DNA of 16,547 nt from Candidatus Doudnabacteria bacterium RIFCSPHIGHO2_02_FULL_46_11 (GTDB taxonomy: Bacteria; Patescibacteriota; Doudnabacteria; UBA920; 2-02-FULL-46-11): contig MFES01000029.1 in NCBI GenBank assembly GCA_001779955.1, forward strand, positions 14,723 through 31,269, given 5' to 3'. Of the stretch, positions 13,937-16,547 are shown in pieces. Each line of letters begins with the position of its first letter. The first letter of the stretch is position 1. The position numbers were made by a program, and so were the translations under genes. Under the pieces are notes generated by a model that was given only the letters and a program-made list of their open reading frames with translations, was not told the origin of the DNA and made no database searches.

Positions 13937-16547
13937 TTAACTACAACCTGTTGTGCTCCCGCATTCCAAACATTTGTAGCAACTGCCGTTCCTAACCATC
14001 ATTGATCCGCAGAAAGTACACGGCGGGGCGTCAACTTGATTTTTAAAGGTAAAAAGCGGTTTTTGCGAGACAACCGGTTCAAGCGGCACCGCTTCTACCT
14101 GCTGGGCCGTAACTTTGGGCTGGGCTTGCGAAACAATATCATTGGCGGTATTTATCGATTCAGCCGGACTAACTGAACTATGAATCTGTTCAGCCTGTTC
14201 CTTGTCTAAAAACTTAACGGCCAAGTAACGAAAAACATAATCGACTATTGATTTGGCAAACGGAATCTGCTTATTTTTGGTCATGCCCGCCGGTTCAAAC
14301 CTCATGTGAGTGAACTTGTTAACCAAGAATTCAAGCGGCACGCCGTACTGAAGATTAAAGGAAACTAAAATGGAAAACGCATCCATCAAGCCGGAAAGGG
14401 TCGAACCTTCCTTGTTCATTTTAATAAATAACTCGCCTGGTTTTCCGTCCGGGAATAAACCGACGGTTAAGTATCCTTCGTGGCCGGCAATTTCAAACTT
14501 ATGGGTAATAGCCAGTCTTTCATCCGGAAGCTTGCGCCTTTGCACCCGGGCTTGGGCGACCACTGGAGAAACCGCCACCGCTTGCGGATCGGCCTGCACA
14601 GCCTGGGATTCATCCGCCTTCGCAGAAGCTTCGTCGGACTTCGTCTTTGTCTCGTTCTTGGTATTTAACGGCTGGCTCTTCTTTGAACCATCGCGATAAA
14701 TGGCAATGGCCTTTAAGCCGTGCTTCCAGCCTTCAATGTAGGCATCCATCACGTCTTCAACCGTAGCCGATTCCGGTAGATTAACCGTTTTAGAAATTGC
14801 ACCCGAGATAAACGGCTGAATGGCGCCCATCATTTTAATATGGCCCATGTGATGAATTGATCTTTCGCCATTGACCGCTTTAAAAGCGCAATCAAATACA
14901 GACAGATGTTCAGGTTGCAGGCCCGGAGCGCCTTCAATAGTGTCTTTCTCTTCCAAATACTTCAATATGTCCGCGGCATCCCGCTCGCCATACCCTAAAG
15001 TGCGTAGAGCCTGCGGCACGCCTTCGTTAACCAGCTTCATATAACCGCCGCCAACCATTTTTTTGTAGGCCACTAAAGCAATATTCGGTTCAACGCCGGT
15101 GGTATTGCAGTCCATCACAAAGGAAATTGTGCCAGTCGGCGCAAGCACCGAGACTTGTGCGTTTCGGGCGCCGTACTGTCCGGTAAGAAATACGACATCA
15201 TCCCAAATTCTCTTAGATTCCTGGATTAAATCAGCCTGAACCACGGCACCATCGATTTGATGGGCCGCATCGCGATGCTGGCGCATAACCTTTTGGAAGG
15301 GCTCGCGGTTTTCATAGTAGCCCGGAAAGGGTGTGAGCGCCTTGGCCATTAAAGCCGACTGCTTGTATGACTGTCCGGTCATGATGGCCGTCAGAGCGGC
15401 GGCAATGTTGCGACCCTGGTCTGAATCATAAGGAATGCCCAGAGACATCAATAATGAACCGAGATTAGCGTAACCAATCCCTAAGGTTCTGAAGATATGA
15501 GTCATGCGCCCAATCTCCGCGGTCGGGTAGGCGGCATTATCGACTAAAATTTCCTGGGCGGTAATCAAAACCGTAACTGCTTTTATGTAGCCTTCGGTAT
15601 TAAAAGAACCATCTATGTTTCTAAACTTCATCAAGTTGAGCGAGGCCAGGTTACAGGCCGTATTATCCAAGAAAACATATTCGCTGCAGGGGTTGGTGGC
15701 GTTAATGCGGTCGGTATTGGCGCTGGTATGCCAATTTTGAATAACCCCGTCATACTGAAGTCCGGGATCACCTGTTTCCCAGGCTGCCTCGGCCATTTGA
15801 CGTAAAAGCGCCTTAGCTTCATAAGTTTCGGCGACCTCACCGGTGGTAACGAAATGAGTCGCAAACTTTCCGCCTTCCACGACGGCTTTCATGAACTCAT
15901 CGGTTACGCGCACCGAGTTGTTCGCGTTTTGGTAAAAAATATTATTATAGACCTCGCCGTCCAGCCTGGGGTCCATGCCGGCGGCAATTAAAATGTGGGC
16001 TTTTCTTTCTTCTTTAACCTTGCACCAAATGAATTCCTCAATGTCGGGGTGGGTCACGTCCATAACCACCATTTTGGCGGCCCGCCGGGTTTTGCCGCCG
16101 GATTTAATCACACCGGCAAAAGCGTCAAAGCCTTTCATAAACGTAACCGGGCCCGAAGAATAGCCTTTGCCGCGAATTTTTTCCTTGGAAGAACGGAGTT
16201 TTGAGACATTCATGCCGGAACCGGAACCGAACTTAAATATTTTCGCTTCAGCCGAAGCCGCATCCATAATACCCTGCATGGAATCATCAAGGCCTAAAAT
16301 AAAACAGGCGCTGCACTGCGGGTGCTCGTAATCATTGGCCGTCTCTTTAACTGATTGAGTGGCCTTATCCCAGTAGTAGCGGCCGCCTGAACCGTTTTGA
16401 TCATATCGCCAAACGCCGCAGTTATAGTTAACCGGCGAATTAAACGCCAAAAACTGGTTAACCATTAAATAGGCCAGTTCATCATAAAAAACCTGGGCGT
16501 CGTAGGCTGACGCAAAGTAGCCATCATTCAAACCCCACTCCTTAACC
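13937..16547 (-). CDS. nrdJ: Vitamin B12-dependent (class II) ribonucleotide reductase, N-terminus cut by the window edge
   Basis: At least 869 residues are visible. The frame stays open past the TTG at 16529-16531 to the right edge with family-like sequence (VKEWGLNDGYF), so the true start lies outside. Numbering from that TTG: redox Cys38 (NCGVW), Cys73/Cys76, the FGSGSGMNVSKLR loop (101-113), KSGGKTRRAAKM (143-154), the catalytic finger NPCSEY with Asn280, Cys282 and Glu284, and APTGTISF (464-471). A linker rich in Ala, Gln and Val (about 620-665) leads to a TSCPD-type domain (about 675-775). A second linker (about 780-830) leads to the C-terminal zinc/redox tail with Cys838, Cys841, Cys851, Cys854, Cys857 and Cys863, ending GSTTGCS. 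Class II enzymes reduce ribonucleotides using a thiyl radical generated from adenosylcobalamin and work with or without oxygen. The corrinoid adenosyltransferase two genes downstream supplies the cofactor. Confidence 0.96.
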   Translation of the reverse strand, partial: VKEWGLNDGYFASAYDAQVFYDELAYLMVNQFLAFNSPVNYNCGVWRYDQNGSGGRYYWDKATQSVKETANDYEHPQCSACFILGLDDSMQGIMDAASAEAKIFKFGSGSGMNVSKLRSSKEKIRGKGYSSGPVTFMKGFDAFAGVIKSGGKTRRAAKMVVMDVTHPDIEEFIWCKVKEERKAHILIAAGMDPRLDGEVYNNIFYQNANNSVRVTDEFMKAVVEGGKFATHFVTTGEVAETYEAKALLRQMAEAAWETGDPGLQYDGVIQNWHTSANTDRINATNPCSEYVFLDNTACNLASLNLMKFRNIDGSFNTEGYIKAVTVLITAQEILVDNAAYPTAEIGRMTHIFRTLGIGYANLGSLLMSLGIPYDSDQGRNIAAALTAIMTGQSYKQSALMAKALTPFPGYYENREPFQKVMRQHRDAAHQIDGAVVQADLIQESKRIWDDVVFLTGQYGARNAQVSVLAPTGTISFVMDCNTTGVEPNIALVAYKKMVGGGYMKLVNEGVPQALRTLGYGERDAADILKYLEEKDTIEGAPGLQPEHLSVFDCAFKAVNGERSIHHMGHIKMMGAIQPFISGAISKTVNLPESATVEDVMDAYIEGWKHGLKAIAIYRDGSKKSQPLNTKNETKTKSDEASAKADESQAVQADPQAVAVSPVVAQARVQRRKLPDERLAITHKFEIAGHEGYLTVGLFPDGKPGELFIKMNKEGSTLSGLMDAFSILVSFNLQYGVPLEFLVNKFTHMRFEPAGMTKNKQIPFAKSIVDYVFRYLAVKFLDKEQAEQIHSSVSPAESINTANDIVSQAQPKVTAQQVEAVPLEPVVSQKPLFTFKNQVDAPPCTFCGSMMVRNGSCYKCLECGSTTGCS

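Noticed and set aside
1..16547. CRISPR arrays, transposase genes, tRNA or rRNA genes, and recoded UGA codons
   Set aside because: No regularly spaced direct repeats, no transposase motifs, no tRNA-like cloverleaf with T-loop sequence seen, and TGA ends hisS and the MIO-lyase gene at positions consistent with family lengths.

Overview
The window reads like a compact, streamlined bacterial genome. I favour a Patescibacteria (Candidate Phyla Radiation) lineage, inferred from gene style rather than from a marker gene. Evidence: thirteen of fourteen genes lie on the minus strand, most separated by fewer than 30 bases or overlapping; the ComEC function is split over two genes; the RelA/SpoT-type protein stops straight after its TGS region; ribonucleotide reduction is B12-dependent; and several starts lack a Shine-Dalgarno sequence. 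TGA is used as a stop (hisS and the MIO-lyase gene), so the UGA=Gly code of Gracilibacteria/SR1 does not apply. There are no tRNA, rRNA, CRISPR or transposase genes.

Layout, right to left in the direction of minus-strand transcription. 16547-13937: 3' part of a class II (adenosylcobalamin) ribonucleotide reductase, ending at a hairpin terminator. 13866-12756: a Nudix hydrolase overlapping a corrinoid adenosyltransferase, which makes the cofactor the reductase needs. 12708-11467: hisS behind a clear promoter. 11439-6130: a tight four-gene cassette of an MIO-type aromatic amino acid ammonia-lyase/aminomutase, a PaaK-like AMP-forming ligase, a stand-alone E1/ThiF-like adenylyltransferase and an Acg-type twin-domain nitroreductase. 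6117-1557: a membrane histidine kinase, the ComEC channel and a separate ComEC-type metallo-beta-lactamase protein, all abutting or overlapping. 1536-916: a membrane-anchored cyclophilin with its own promoter. 674-213: ndk, convergent with the 3' end of a RelA/SpoT-type gene on the plus strand (1-216).

The best candidate for an undescribed system is the four-gene cassette. Its enzymes could deaminate or isomerise an aromatic amino acid, adenylate the resulting acid, adenylate a second carboxylate or carrier, and carry out a flavin redox step. That would be a minimal small-molecule or modification pathway without a visible carrier protein, NRPS/PKS or RiPP precursor. Because no terminator or promoter is visible between hisS and the metallo-beta-lactamase gene, the cassette may be co-transcribed with hisS upstream and with the kinase and DNA-uptake genes downstream.

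Two non-coding signals stand out. Three genes (hisS, the Nudix gene and the cyclophilin) have an extended -10 box exactly 6 bases before the ATG, which predicts leaderless mRNAs. The only sizeable intergenic gap (675-915) is almost filled by a 216-base imperfect palindrome made of nested hairpins, resembling a MITE-like element or a structured RNA.
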